From assembly GCA_007376295.1 (NCBI GenBank), contig VMGB01000003.1:1-64000 (forward strand): a stretch of DNA of 64,000 nt, read 5' to 3'. This stretch comes from Parcubacteria group bacterium Gr01-1014_13 (GTDB lineage Bacteria > Patescibacteria > ABY1 > Magasanikbacterales > GWA2-37-8). Within the stretch, counting starts at the first letter, position 1, and every line of letters starts with the position of its first letter. The position numbers and the translations under genes were made by a program. Shown piece after piece: positions 32,182 to 41,610 of this stretch. The notes under the pieces were generated by a model. The model did no database searches and was not told where the DNA came from. It saw nothing but the letters and a program-made list of their open reading frames with translations.

Positions 32182-32490
32182 TTAAGAATGGGCTGTTTGT
32201 AATGTTCGCACCTGTTTTTCTAATGCTTCCACACGCCGACGAAGTTCCAAAACATCTTTAGCTGTTGCATCGGCATCTTCAATAGTTCTTTTTTCAAGTT
32301 TAGTTAAACGTTCTTTAATTTCGTCCAGCTCTTCTCTAATCATTCTAAATCCAGCAGTCATTTCTGTTTGCAGTTCTTCAACAGCATTCTTTAAATCCTC
32401 TTTGGTAACCATGTTTTTGAGGTCAGCCTTGGTAACCATGTGCTCCTGCAAAAACTCCATCAATTCATTAGTTGTAATCTCTTTTTCCAT
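32182..32490 (-). CDS. Small coiled-coil protein with degenerate MVTKxDLK repeats
   Basis: A 102-residue acidic protein. HMVTKADLKN and NMVTKEDLKN are tandem heptad-like repeats, followed by a long coiled coil (IREELDEIKERLTKLEKR, VLELRRRVEALEKQV). Similar MVTKxDLK coiled-coil proteins are common in bacteria, with unknown role. The ATG at 32490 fits the promoter; an upstream ATG at 32520 lies before the -10 box. Confidence 0.75.
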   Translation of the reverse strand: MEKEITTNELMEFLQEHMVTKADLKNMVTKEDLKNAVEELQTEMTAGFRMIREELDEIKERLTKLEKRTIEDADATAKDVLELRRRVEALEKQVRTLQTAHS

Positions 32491-32508
32491 ATAAATTATG
32501 ATAAATAC

Positions 32509-32517
32509 ATTATAGCA
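32509..32517 (-). promoter_or_regulatory. Extended -10 promoter of the coiled-coil gene
   Basis: TGC-TATAAT on the minus strand; predicted leader of about 12 nt. It lies between the pheT stop and the coiled-coil gene. Confidence 0.6.
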
Positions 32518-32539
32518 CACTTTTTCACTTCCACCAAAA

Positions 32540-34978
32540 CTATCTCACCTCTGCACCAAACTTTTCTTTCAAAATTTTCACCGATCCATCATGAGCTTTA
32601 TCTACTTCTTCGGTTACTAGGGTGCGCTCTCGGTTTTGATAGACAAAATGATAAGCCATGCTCTTGTAATTTTCTCCCACACCTTTTCCTTCGTAGACAT
32701 CAAACAACTCCACAGAATGTAAAAGCGGATCGGCGCCAAGCAACGCTGCCAAAATATCGGCATGTGCCACATCTTTTTTCACCGATATAGCTAAATCGCG
32801 TTCTGCGGATGGAAATTCTGCTATTGGCGCATATTTTTTGACTGCAGAGGATAATTTTGCCAGCTCGTCCAAATTCAGAGACACCATCGATACCGCACAT
32901 TCCAAACCAAAATTTTCTACAACCATTGGATGAAATTCAAATACTCTGCCAACAAAATCACTACCTACCATTATTTTACCGTTGCGCGAAGGATGTTGCC
33001 ACGGACGTAATTTATCGTTTTTTTCTAATTTAAATTCTTTGTTTAGATCCGCAAAAATTGCTTCGGCAGCTCGGCGCGCTTCCCAAAAAGGATTTTTATC
33101 TTTCTTGCTGGCAAAAATCGCATGCAACCAAGTATCTTGCCTTGGCAAAAGCTCGTTGCTGTTTTCAGTTATTCTCGCTCCAGGTTCTCCCAACAAAAAT
33201 CTCTTCCCTACTTCAAACAATCGTAGTTCTGGATAATCATCGATATTCTTTTTTACATTTTCCAGTAAATTATTCATCAAATGGCGGCGTAAAAAAGGAC
33301 GTTCTTGTGATAATGGATTTTCCAGTTCCAAGTGCTGAGAAACATCTTGACCTAACTTGGTTATGGATTGCGGGCTAACAAAAGAATAGTTATATACTTC
33401 GGTATAGGCCAAAGAATTAACCAAAATATTTTTACAACGTCTTTCTAAATTTAATAATTTATTTTCTTCGGGAGGATTTATGGCAAATACTGGCATCTGC
33501 GAAACTATCTTGTCGAAACCATGGATACGGATTATTTCTTCCACCAAATCTTCAGGGATAGAAATATCTTTGGTGGCTCGCCAGCTAGGAATTATTACTG
33601 ACAACTCTTCATTTTTAATTTTTACTTCAAAACCCAAAGCTTCCAAAATTCTGACTGCTTCTTTTTTAGGAAGTTTAGCACCCATTTTACTGTGCAAAAA
33701 TTCCATAGACATAGTAATTGGCCCTTGTTGCAAACTAAACTTTGCCTGATCCGCAACATTGCTGGCAACTTTGGAACCCTTACAAATTTCTAAAACCAAT
33801 TCCACCGCATATTCCAAAGCCATAGCAGCCAAATTTGGATCCAAACTTTTTTCAAACCGCGCCGAAGAATCGCTGCGCAACCCCAGCTTGGCGGAAGTGT
33901 GACGAATAGAACCAGCTTCAAAATTCGCAGATTCAAAAATAATAGTTTTTGTATCGTTATTTATACCGGAATCCAATCCGCCCATTACTCCGGCAATAGC
34001 CAAAGATTTTTCACTATCTGCAATCATTAATACCTTGGAGTCTAATTTTCTTTTCTGGCCATCAAGCGTGGTAAATTCTTCTCCATCTTTTGCTGTTTTG
34101 ACAACTATTTTGCCATTAGCCACACGAGACGCATCAAACGCGTGCATGGGTTGTCCCAGATCCATCATTATATAGTTAGTAATATCCACGATATTATTTA
34201 TCGGTCTCTGCCCCACAGATAACAAAGTTTTCTGCAGCCACTGTGGAGATGGAGCAACATTTATTCCGGACATGGCCACGGCCATATAGCGCGGACACAG
34301 TTTAGCGTCCTTTACTTCTACGTTTAAAGAAATATCTTTGCCTGGCTCAATTGTGCCTGCCTCATAATGCTGCTTTAATTTTTTTCCATACAATACTGCC
34401 ACTTCGCGGGCAATACCATAATGTCCCCACAGGTCTGGACGGTTGCTTAATGATTTGTTATCTATTTCTAAAATAGCATCATCTAACCCTAAAGCTTTGG
34501 CCAAAGCAACTCCTGGTTTAACTTTGAAATTACTTAAATCTAAAATTTCTTTTTCTTCACTAAGCGGAAACATTTCTGCTAGACCAATTTCGGTAGAAGC
34601 GCAGATCATGCCGGCAGATTCTACACCGCGAATAGCGACTGGTTTTAATTCCACCAAATCGCCTTCGCCATGCCATTTTACTTTGGCGCCAATTTTGGCG
34701 AGTGCCACCAACATACCTTTGTTTACATTACTGCCACCGCAAACAATTGACAGCTGCTCGCCGCCCACATCTACGGTACAAACTTTTAATTTATCGGCAT
34801 TAGGATGTTTTTCGGCAGATAAAACTTTTCCAACCACAACATTTTCCAAGTTTTGTCCTTGCATCTCTATTTTTTCTACTTCCACAGTACTGGCTTTCAG
34901 CTTCGCGGCTACGTCAGCAGCAGAAACAGAATCGGGAAGGTTGATATGTTGTTTTAACCAATTAAATGATATAAGCAT
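32540..34978 (-). CDS. pheT: Phenylalanyl-tRNA synthetase beta subunit
   Basis: An 812-residue subunit of the alpha2-beta2 enzyme. The N-terminal MLISFNWLKQHINLP and the tRNA-binding OB domain at about 45-150 (VVVGKVLSAEKHPNADKLKVC) are followed by the B3/B4 editing region (VDITNYIMMDLGQPMHAFD), the B5 domain (IPSWRATKDISIPEDLVEEI), and the C-terminal ferredoxin-fold anticodon-binding domain (FPSAERDLAISVKKDV). Length is typical. It starts one base after pheS ends, in the rseP-pheS-pheT operon. Confidence 0.98.
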   Translation of the reverse strand: MLISFNWLKQHINLPDSVSAADVAAKLKASTVEVEKIEMQGQNLENVVVGKVLSAEKHPNADKLKVCTVDVGGEQLSIVCGGSNVNKGMLVALAKIGAKVKWHGEGDLVELKPVAIRGVESAGMICASTEIGLAEMFPLSEEKEILDLSNFKVKPGVALAKALGLDDAILEIDNKSLSNRPDLWGHYGIAREVAVLYGKKLKQHYEAGTIEPGKDISLNVEVKDAKLCPRYMAVAMSGINVAPSPQWLQKTLLSVGQRPINNIVDITNYIMMDLGQPMHAFDASRVANGKIVVKTAKDGEEFTTLDGQKRKLDSKVLMIADSEKSLAIAGVMGGLDSGINNDTKTIIFESANFEAGSIRHTSAKLGLRSDSSARFEKSLDPNLAAMALEYAVELVLEICKGSKVASNVADQAKFSLQQGPITMSMEFLHSKMGAKLPKKEAVRILEALGFEVKIKNEELSVIIPSWRATKDISIPEDLVEEIIRIHGFDKIVSQMPVFAINPPEENKLLNLERRCKNILVNSLAYTEVYNYSFVSPQSITKLGQDVSQHLELENPLSQERPFLRRHLMNNLLENVKKNIDDYPELRLFEVGKRFLLGEPGARITENSNELLPRQDTWLHAIFASKKDKNPFWEARRAAEAIFADLNKEFKLEKNDKLRPWQHPSRNGKIMVGSDFVGRVFEFHPMVVENFGLECAVSMVSLNLDELAKLSSAVKKYAPIAEFPSAERDLAISVKKDVAHADILAALLGADPLLHSVELFDVYEGKGVGENYKSMAYHFVYQNRERTLVTEEVDKAHDGSVKILKEKFGAEVR

Positions 34979-34979
34979 A

Positions 34980-36011
34980 TTAAAATTGTTCCAAAAATTT
35001 CATATTTCCGCTTTCCAACAGCCGGATATCCTCTATGCCATACTTAAGCATTGCTAATCTGGTGAGACCAAAACCAAAGGCAAAACCTTGATTAACTTTT
35101 GGGTCTATGCCGCCTTCTTTTAAAACATTAGGATGAACCATGCCAGCCCCAAACACTTCAAGCCAGCCTGTCTGTTTGCATAACTTACAACCTTTGCCTT
35201 GGCAAAGAAAACAAGTTACTTCGCCATTTACCCCCGGCTCGACGAATGGATAAAATTTGGGACGCAACCGCATTTTTGTTTCTGGACCAAATACATGCTG
35301 GCATACAGCTTCGAGCACACCTTTCATGTGAGCAAAATTAACATCTTTGCCGACAACTACTCCTTCTAATTGATAAAATGTGTGTTCATGGCGAACATCG
35401 GTGGCTTCATTGCGGAAACATTTTCCTGAAGAAATCATACGTAGCGGCGCGCCATATTTTTGCATAGCCCGCACCTGCACAGATGAAGTGTGGGTACGCA
35501 TTACCCAATCTGGATGGCCTTTGATATAAAAAGTATCGTGCGAATCACGTGCCGGATGAGTGGCCGGAATATTTACCGCTGTAAAATTATAATAATCACT
35601 TTCTAATTCTGGGCCATCTAAAACCATAAAGCCCATGGACGAAAAAAAATCTTCTAAATCATTTTGAATCAAAGTATTTGGGTGGAAATGCCCCCGTGCC
35701 TTGATCGGCAAAGATGGCTGAGTAATATCTATACTTTCTTTTTCCAAAAGTCCGCCCATTTCTTTGGCAGATAATTCATGTTTTTTGGCTGCCAAAGCTT
35801 CTTCAATTTCTTTCTTTACCTCATTGGCCAGCTGGCCAGTTTGTTTTCTGGCTTCTCCACTCAAATCTTTTAGGCCTTTCAACAAATTAGTAAGTTCACC
35901 GCCTTTACGACCTAATAATTTAATCTCTAATTCTTCCAATCCTATTTTGTCTTTGATGGCTTTGACGGCCAAAAGCGCTTCAGTTTTTAATTGTTCAAGC
36001 TTTGATTGCAT
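34980..36011 (-). CDS. pheS: Phenylalanyl-tRNA synthetase alpha subunit
   Basis: A 343-residue catalytic subunit. The N-terminal coiled coil (about 1-85) is followed by the class II core: GHFHPNTLIQNDLEDFFSSM, motif 2 around MISSGKCFRNEATDVRHEHT, and motif 3 FGFGLTRLAMLKYGI near the C-terminus. An inserted Cys cluster CFLCQGKGCKLCKQTGW looks like a zinc-binding loop found in several bacterial PheS proteins. One base separates it from both rseP and pheT. Confidence 0.97.
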   Translation of the reverse strand: MQSKLEQLKTEALLAVKAIKDKIGLEELEIKLLGRKGGELTNLLKGLKDLSGEARKQTGQLANEVKKEIEEALAAKKHELSAKEMGGLLEKESIDITQPSLPIKARGHFHPNTLIQNDLEDFFSSMGFMVLDGPELESDYYNFTAVNIPATHPARDSHDTFYIKGHPDWVMRTHTSSVQVRAMQKYGAPLRMISSGKCFRNEATDVRHEHTFYQLEGVVVGKDVNFAHMKGVLEAVCQHVFGPETKMRLRPKFYPFVEPGVNGEVTCFLCQGKGCKLCKQTGWLEVFGAGMVHPNVLKEGGIDPKVNQGFAFGFGLTRLAMLKYGIEDIRLLESGNMKFLEQF

Positions 36012-36012
36012 A

Positions 36013-37188
36013 CTACGTTAGATTATTCCACAAATCTATAAAAAATCCTTTGAAATGTCCCAAATCTTTTATCGTAATTACCACTACCAAAAGCATTAAT
36101 AAAGTAAACCCAAGTCCATGCGCTATCTGTTCGGCTCTTTGAGAAATTGGTTTGCGTTTAATTTTACTTATAATTAAAAACAGTAACCGGCCGCCATCTA
36201 AGGCTGGAATTGGTAAAATATTTATAATAGCTAAATTTAAAGAAAGCAAAGCGGTAAAATTTAACAGATAACTAAAGCCCAATCTGGCCACATGGCCTGT
36301 CATAACCGCTATTCCCACCGGACCAGACACAACTTGGCCCATATTATTTCCAGCAAACAGACCGGCAATTAAAAAATAAAATGAAAATAGTATTTCTTTT
36401 AAATAAAAACCGGTCATGAGCATTCCATAATATATTGCCTTGTACCAGGGGTAACTTACTAATCCAACTTCTACCAAACTGACTCCTAATCCGCCTTTGC
36501 CTGTATCCGGGTAAATAAATGGATGCACTTTCTTTTCTATTATACTGCCATCTCTTTTTATAGTCACTGTAATATCTTGATTTTTGTGACTATTTACATA
36601 ATCTTGCATGGCAGAAACACTAGGATTTTGCAAATTATCCAAGGCCACAATAGTATCACCGGATTGTAGCCCGGCCTCGGCAGCTGGCTTGCCGGGCATT
36701 GCTTCTATAATTTCTAAATGTCTGTCTTTTACAGTTACTCCAGATGGTAAACCGTCTATAGCTTGCGGCAAACCCATCATAAAACCAGCCGAAAGCAAAA
36801 TAAAAGCCAAAACTATATTCATCGCCACGCCCGCACACAAAGTGGCCGCTCTTTTCCAGGCATTTTGCGCAGCAAAACTATCTGGACCCGGATCTTCTCC
36901 ATTTTCACCTTTGATGTGCACGAACCCGCCCAGCGGGATTAAATTTATAGAATAAACCGTGCTGCCGCCATGGGATTCCTCCTCTAGTATTCTTTTTCTA
37001 CCAATAAATTTTACTTTTTTCTTGCCGCTAGCATCTTTTATAAATTGAATTCCGAACAAGCGAGGGGGGAAACCAAAACCAAATTCATAAACTTTCATCC
37101 CACTCTTGCGCGCCACAATAAAATGCCCGAATTCATGGGATAAAACCAGCACGGCCAAAACGGCAATAAAGATTAAAAAAGTTATCAT
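36013..37188 (-). CDS. rseP: Site-2 protease, RseP-like
   Basis: A 391-residue intramembrane zinc metalloprotease. HEFGH at 18-22 in the first helix supplies two ligands and the catalytic Glu; NILPIPALDGGRL in the third core helix supplies the Asp ligand. One PDZ domain lies at about 170-245 (AEAGLQSGDTIVALD). An Arg/Lys-rich loop after the first helix is typical. RseP-type enzymes release anti-sigma factors or clear signal-peptide remnants. The start at 37188 is chosen because an upstream ATG at 37227 lies at or before the predicted mRNA start. Confidence 0.94.
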   Translation of the reverse strand: MITFLIFIAVLAVLVLSHEFGHFIVARKSGMKVYEFGFGFPPRLFGIQFIKDASGKKKVKFIGRKRILEEESHGGSTVYSINLIPLGGFVHIKGENGEDPGPDSFAAQNAWKRAATLCAGVAMNIVLAFILLSAGFMMGLPQAIDGLPSGVTVKDRHLEIIEAMPGKPAAEAGLQSGDTIVALDNLQNPSVSAMQDYVNSHKNQDITVTIKRDGSIIEKKVHPFIYPDTGKGGLGVSLVEVGLVSYPWYKAIYYGMLMTGFYLKEILFSFYFLIAGLFAGNNMGQVVSGPVGIAVMTGHVARLGFSYLLNFTALLSLNLAIINILPIPALDGGRLLFLIISKIKRKPISQRAEQIAHGLGFTLLMLLVVVITIKDLGHFKGFFIDLWNNLT

Positions 37189-37229
37189 AGTACTTGAAAA
37201 TTCAACCTGCCTGCTATACAATACCATTC

Positions 37230-37235
37230 ATTATA
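37230..37235 (-). promoter_or_regulatory. -10 box of the rseP-pheS-pheT operon
   Basis: A perfect TATAAT on the minus strand, with predicted start near 37223 and a 35-nt leader to the ATG at 37188. Confidence 0.5.
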
Positions 37236-37289
37236 TAGTAACATAATAAAAAAGCCAATAGGCTATTTAATCACTAATTACTCAAAAAT

Positions 37290-37859
37290 ATGCCAGTACT
37301 TTACCTTGTTCTAGCGGCCGTAGCAGTGTTAGCTTTATGGCTAGTAGCCGTATATAACGGCCTAATTCGCAGTAAAAACCGAGTAGACGAAGCCTTTAGC
37401 GATATAGATGTACAGCTAAAACGCCGATATGATCTGATCCCTAACTTGGTAGAAGCGGTAAAAGGCTACATGACCCATGAGCGAGAAGCTTTGGTTAAAT
37501 TAACCGAAGCCAGAACTGCCGCTATGGCCATACATGACAAAAAAGACGCTACCATTGCTGAAAAGGAACAGGCGGAAAATATGCTTTCCGGAACTTTAAA
37601 GTCTTTGTTTGCCGTTACCGAAAATTATCCGGATCTAAAAGCCAGCCAGAACTTTTTGCAACTGCAAGACGAACTTAGCGATACGGAAAATAAAATCCAG
37701 GCCGCCCGCCGATTCTACAACGGCAATGTTCGTGACTTCAATATTAAAATTCAAGTCTTCCCTTCCAACATGGTAGCCAATTCTCTTGGATTCAAAAAAT
37801 ACGAATTCTTCCTGGCCGACGCAAGTGAAAAACAAAATGTGCAGGTAAAGTTTAACTAA
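37290..37859 (+). CDS. lemA: LemA family protein
   Basis: A 189-residue protein with an N-terminal membrane helix (about 3-24) and the long helical LemA domain. NGLIRSKNRVDEAFSDIDVQLKRR, DLIPNLVEAVKGYMTHE, ENYPDLKASQNFLQLQDELS and DTENKIQAARRFYNGNVRDFN are family hallmarks. Function is unsettled; LemA is often paired with HtpX, as here. First gene of a four-gene operon; no Shine-Dalgarno. Confidence 0.97.
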   Translation: MPVLYLVLAAVAVLALWLVAVYNGLIRSKNRVDEAFSDIDVQLKRRYDLIPNLVEAVKGYMTHEREALVKLTEARTAAMAIHDKKDATIAEKEQAENMLSGTLKSLFAVTENYPDLKASQNFLQLQDELSDTENKIQAARRFYNGNVRDFNIKIQVFPSNMVANSLGFKKYEFFLADASEKQNVQVKFN

Positions 37860-37871
37860 ACTTACAATTCT

Positions 37872-38474
37872 ATGAAGCGCAGACCTGTAGAAAGCTCCGC
37901 ACCACCACCTGATACAGGACCATTCCGAAAAATGGAAGGCATTGTCGACACAAGTGAAGATGCGATTCTGCAAAGAATGGAAAAAGAAATAGCGGCTGAA
38001 GGAAAATTCAGCATTAGATTGACTGAGGGTATAAAATATAAAGACGCATTTCCGCTCTTTGCGGATGCTATTAAAAACAATATCGATCCCAAGGATATTA
38101 TTTTTTATTCGCTGGCCACTGGCATCATGAAATATGATAATGTGATTGAATATACGCCGAACGGCATCCTTGGTCGCGTACAAGGCAAAAAATATATTTA
38201 TAAAAGTAAAGATGATTCTTATATAGAATTACGGATATGGGTAGAGAAAAATAAAGCAACATTTGATTCTCTTACTACCAAAGAAGACGTTGAAAAAATA
38301 AAAAGAAAGCAAGAAAAAGAAGACTGGTATACTGCTAATTATGAACTGAAAGATAATATTGGAAAGATTAAAAAAATGATCAAAGCTGGAATTAATATGG
38401 AATTAGACGACTTAAAAAATAATACAGAAAGTTTGTTGCAGACTATAAATGAAAAACTTAAAGAAAAGAAATAA
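37872..38474 (+). CDS. Unknown protein between lemA and htpX
   Basis: A 200-residue soluble, charged protein without membrane helix. The middle (FPLFADAIKNNIDPKDIIFYSLATGIMKYDNVI) is mixed alpha/beta; NGILGRVQGKKYIYKSKDDSYIELRI looks like a beta hairpin; the C-terminal third is a Lys/Glu-rich helix. No family was recognised. Positions 12 nt after lemA and 2 nt before htpX suggest a shared role in membrane quality control, which is inference from context only. Confidence 0.7.
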   Translation: MKRRPVESSAPPPDTGPFRKMEGIVDTSEDAILQRMEKEIAAEGKFSIRLTEGIKYKDAFPLFADAIKNNIDPKDIIFYSLATGIMKYDNVIEYTPNGILGRVQGKKYIYKSKDDSYIELRIWVEKNKATFDSLTTKEDVEKIKRKQEKEDWYTANYELKDNIGKIKKMIKAGINMELDDLKNNTESLLQTINEKLKEKK

Positions 38475-38476
38475 AT

Positions 38477-39358
38477 ATGTATTCTCAAATAGACTCCAAC
38501 AAAAGACAATCCGTATTACTGATGATGGTTTTTATCGCCGTCATTATTGGTTTGGGCTATGTTTTTGATAAAACCTTAGGAGCTGGTGATTATAGTTATG
38601 TCATATTTGCTATCTTATTATCTTTTGGCATGACCGCTATCTCGTATTTTCAGGGAGACAAAATTGCTTTGTGGACTAGCGGCGCGAAGCCGATTGCCAA
38701 AGAAGATAATGCCTATGTCTATCGTATGGTGGAAAACTTAGCCATTACCAATGGTATACCAACCCCAAAAATTTATATTATTGAAGATTCAGCTATAAAC
38801 GCCTTTGCCACTGGCCGCAAACCGGAGCTGTCTTCTATTGCTGTCACCCGCGGCGCAACAGAAAAACTTACCAACGAAGAACTAGAAGGTGTGCTAGCGC
38901 ACGAACTTTCGCATGTAAAAAATTACGATATCCGGTTTATGACCTTGGTAGCCGTGCTGGTAGGTGCCATTGCCATACTATCGAATATATTTCTACGCAG
39001 CCAGTGGCTCCCCCGCCGCAATGACCGCGAAAGCGGAAACATCGGCGCTATCTTTATGATTGTTGGTATAGTGCTGGCTATACTCTCACCTATTATCGCC
39101 GAGCTTATAAAACTAGCTATTTCCCGCCGCCGTGAATATTTGGCCGATGCTTCTGGGGCGCTACTTACCCGCTATCCCGAAGGTTTAGCGCGAGCTCTGG
39201 AAAAAATCGCAGCCGAAAATCAGCCGATGAAAAATGCCAACCACGCGACAGCTCACATGTTTCTGTCCAGTCCATTTGCGGGCAAAAAAATATCCTCTTT
39301 ATTTTCCACTCATCCTCCAGCTGAAGACAGAATAAAAAAATTGAGAGAGATGGCATAG
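38477..39358 (+). CDS. htpX: HtpX family membrane zinc protease
   Basis: A 293-residue M48B protease with membrane helices at about 13-32, 40-57, 151-170 and 190-210. AHELSH at 141-146 holds the zinc-binding histidines and catalytic Glu; SRRREYLADASGALLT supplies the third ligand Glu. FSTHPPAEDRIKKLREM is the family C-terminus. HtpX degrades misfolded membrane proteins, complementing FtsH (54694-56526). It overlaps nothing and is two bases from each neighbour. Confidence 0.97.
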   Translation: MYSQIDSNKRQSVLLMMVFIAVIIGLGYVFDKTLGAGDYSYVIFAILLSFGMTAISYFQGDKIALWTSGAKPIAKEDNAYVYRMVENLAITNGIPTPKIYIIEDSAINAFATGRKPELSSIAVTRGATEKLTNEELEGVLAHELSHVKNYDIRFMTLVAVLVGAIAILSNIFLRSQWLPRRNDRESGNIGAIFMIVGIVLAILSPIIAELIKLAISRRREYLADASGALLTRYPEGLARALEKIAAENQPMKNANHATAHMFLSSPFAGKKISSLFSTHPPAEDRIKKLREMA

Positions 39359-39359
39359 T

Positions 39360-39821
39360 ATGCTAAGAGTGCTGCCATTCCGACAATCCTCCGGCTTTTG
39401 CGGACCAGCCAGCCTAAAAATGGTTCTGGAATATTTTGGTATAAAAAAATCGGAAAAAGAATTAGCAAAATTATCTAACGCTCACCCGCATCACGGTACT
39501 AGCGCAAAAAATTTAGTTTTGACTGCCAAAAAACTGGGGCTCAAAGGTTTTTATAAAGATTTTTCTTCCATAAAAGAAATAAAAAAATATTTAGATAAAA
39601 AAATACCGGTCATTGTGGACTGGTTTTCTCATGATGACGGACATTACTCGGTGGTAATAGGTATTGATAAAAAATTTATTTATCTGCAAGATCCGGAATT
39701 GGGCAAGATAAATAAAATAGATTTGGTTACATTCCAAAGAATTTGGTTTGATTTTGAAGAAAAAATGTTAAACAAAAAACAAGATATTTTTATTCGTCGG
39801 CTGATTGTTATTTACCGCTAA
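39360..39821 (+). CDS. C39-family cysteine peptidase-like protein
   Basis: A 153-residue papain-like domain. SSGFCGPASLKMVLEYFG carries the catalytic Cys14, DDGHYSVVIGID the His, and LQDPELG the Asp. C39 peptidases cleave leaders after double-glycine motifs when fused to ABC exporters; here the domain stands alone and has no signal peptide. One base after htpX, in the lemA operon. A link with membrane proteolysis is inferred from context. Confidence 0.85.
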   Translation: MLRVLPFRQSSGFCGPASLKMVLEYFGIKKSEKELAKLSNAHPHHGTSAKNLVLTAKKLGLKGFYKDFSSIKEIKKYLDKKIPVIVDWFSHDDGHYSVVIGIDKKFIYLQDPELGKINKIDLVTFQRIWFDFEEKMLNKKQDIFIRRLIVIYR

Positions 39822-40151
39822 TTAACGATTGCGCGTCTGTGCTCCCGGCCCGAATAATTTATCAAACACTGAAAGCTTGCGTACCGTACCGCGTTCATTT
39901 TTCAAAAATACTTCACCGGATTCTTTGCTAACTTTTTGCACTACATACTCAAACATTCGCAGATCATCTTCCAGTTTGGCTTTAAAAATAATTTTTGGCT
40001 TGAGTCCGGCCTGTTTTATGCGGGCAAAAATTTGCTGGCGTTTGTTGTATGCTTCATCTTTTTCGTCTTCTTGACTCTGGCGACTGGCGCTTTCTCGTTT
40101 GGCTAACCAACTGGTGTCTGGGCTTACTGGATTGCTAGATTTTTTAGACAT
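39822..40151 (-). CDS. Unknown small soluble protein
   Basis: A 109-residue basic protein. The N-terminal 35 residues are polar and likely disordered (SKKSSNPVSPDTSWLAKRES); a helix (AYNKRQQIFARIKQAGLKPK) is followed by strands (FEYVVQKVSKESGEVFLKN). No family was recognised. It lies 10 nt after the sugar-phosphate mutase gene, and its stop directly abuts the C39 stop on the opposite strand. Confidence 0.65.
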   Translation of the reverse strand: MSKKSSNPVSPDTSWLAKRESASRQSQEDEKDEAYNKRQQIFARIKQAGLKPKIIFKAKLEDDLRMFEYVVQKVSKESGEVFLKNERGTVRKLSVFDKLFGPGAQTRNR

Positions 40152-40161
40152 ATAATTTAGA

Positions 40162-41535
40162 TTATCCTCCTTGAATTATATAGCTAAACTCTTTTATTTT
40201 CTCTTGCATAGTTTGTACGTCAACTGCTTCCAAATTCAACCGCACCACTGGCTCAGTATTGCTTAATCGGACACTCGCCCAACCCCAATCAAACTTCATC
40301 CACAAACCATCCAAATGAGAAATTTCCTGTGCTTGGTCTTTATATTTTTCTTCAACCCTAATCATTACTTCTGCTTTATCTTCTATTTCAAAATTTATCT
40401 CTCCAGAATGGAAATATTTTTGCAGCGGTGCAACCAACTCACTAAGTGGCTTGTTTTCCCGTGACAACATTTGTAAAACATACAGCAAAGACAAATCCGT
40501 GCTTTCTACATCGTACATATCGTGAAAATATAGATGCAAAGAAAGTTCACTGGCAAACGCGCCTTTAATTTCTTTAAGTGATTTTTTGATATTAGCATGC
40601 CCTACTTTACACATATCTACGGTTGCGCCCTGTGCTTGCCATACTTCCGGGATAATCATACTTGATCTCACGTCATACAACATATGTGATCGAGGATGAG
40701 TTCGTAAAACCTCCAGACCAACTAGCGCGCCAACAAAAGACGCATCCACCACTTGTCCTTTTTCATCTACCAAACCAATTCTGTCGGCATCTCCGTCTAA
40801 GGCAAATCCAAAGTTAGCGCCAGTGGCTACAACTTCTTTTTGCAAATCAGCTAAAGTTTCTACTTTTAACGGATTGGCTTCATGGTTAGGAAAATTTCCA
40901 TCTGGTTCTAAATATAGATATTCAACTTCTACGGGTAAATTTTTAAAAACTTCCGGAATAGTAACTTTGGCCATGCCATTGCCGGCATCAATTACAATTT
41001 TCATCGGACGGATAGAATCCGGCGAGACAATAGAAAAAATTTTCTTTAAATAATCGCCAAGAACTTCTTTTTGAGGAAAAGTCTTTTCCTCCTCTTTGTA
41101 ATCAAAATTTGAATTTGCCACCAATTCTTTGATTTCACCCATACCAGAAGACTCGCCAATCGGCAGACCATCACCCAAAGTTAGTTTAAAACCATTGTAT
41201 TGGGCTGGATTATGGCTAGCTGTCACCATCACCCCACCGGCGTGTTCTGGGTAATTAGCGCAGGCAAAATTAAATAAAGGTGTGGAAACTAGTCCCACGT
41301 CCACTACATCTACCCCTTCATCACTTGCCCCTCTCATCAATGCCTGCTGAAGTTCTGGACTAGTACCACGCATATCCCTGCCTACCACCACAGCCTGACC
41401 GGACTTTAACAAATCGTGATTGCGTAAAAAAACCACAAAAGCCCGGCCCAAACTATAGGCTAATTCTACAGATAATTCCGTAGCTGACAGGCCTCTAATA
41501 TCATAGGCTTTGAAGATGTTTTTTGCTATTTGCAT
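40162..41535 (-). CDS. Phosphomannomutase/phosphoglucomutase
   Basis: A 457-residue alpha-D-phosphohexomutase that interconverts hexose 6- and 1-phosphates for envelope sugars. The phosphoserine loop TASHNPAQYNG (Ser107), metal loop DGDADR (247-252) and phosphate-binding RLSNTEPVVRL near the C-terminus are intact. The sugar-binding loop, usually GE(M/L)SGH, reads ASELSLHLYF (328-337): Glu330, Ser332 and His334 remain but the flanking glycines are replaced. Sugar preference may therefore differ from PMM/PGM. Divergently transcribed from clpC. Confidence 0.92.
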   Translation of the reverse strand: MQIAKNIFKAYDIRGLSATELSVELAYSLGRAFVVFLRNHDLLKSGQAVVVGRDMRGTSPELQQALMRGASDEGVDVVDVGLVSTPLFNFACANYPEHAGGVMVTASHNPAQYNGFKLTLGDGLPIGESSGMGEIKELVANSNFDYKEEEKTFPQKEVLGDYLKKIFSIVSPDSIRPMKIVIDAGNGMAKVTIPEVFKNLPVEVEYLYLEPDGNFPNHEANPLKVETLADLQKEVVATGANFGFALDGDADRIGLVDEKGQVVDASFVGALVGLEVLRTHPRSHMLYDVRSSMIIPEVWQAQGATVDMCKVGHANIKKSLKEIKGAFASELSLHLYFHDMYDVESTDLSLLYVLQMLSRENKPLSELVAPLQKYFHSGEINFEIEDKAEVMIRVEEKYKDQAQEISHLDGLWMKFDWGWASVRLSNTEPVVRLNLEAVDVQTMQEKIKEFSYIIQGG

Positions 41536-41549
41536 AGGATAAAATCTGA

Positions 41550-41579
41550 TTGACTAATTAGCGTAATTAAGTATATAAT
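41550..41579 (+). promoter_or_regulatory. Promoter of clpC
   Basis: TTGACT, 18-bp spacer, perfect TATAAT (41574-41579); predicted start near 41586. This favours the ATG at 41611 over the in-frame TTG at 41590. Confidence 0.75.
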
Positions 41580-41610
41580 ACAACCTATATTGAGTCAAAA
41601 AATACCTACT

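Noticed and set aside
41590..41610. TTG start for clpC
   Set aside because: It would give a four-base leader and add seven residues before the normal Clp-N start; the ATG at 41611 fits the promoter and family better.
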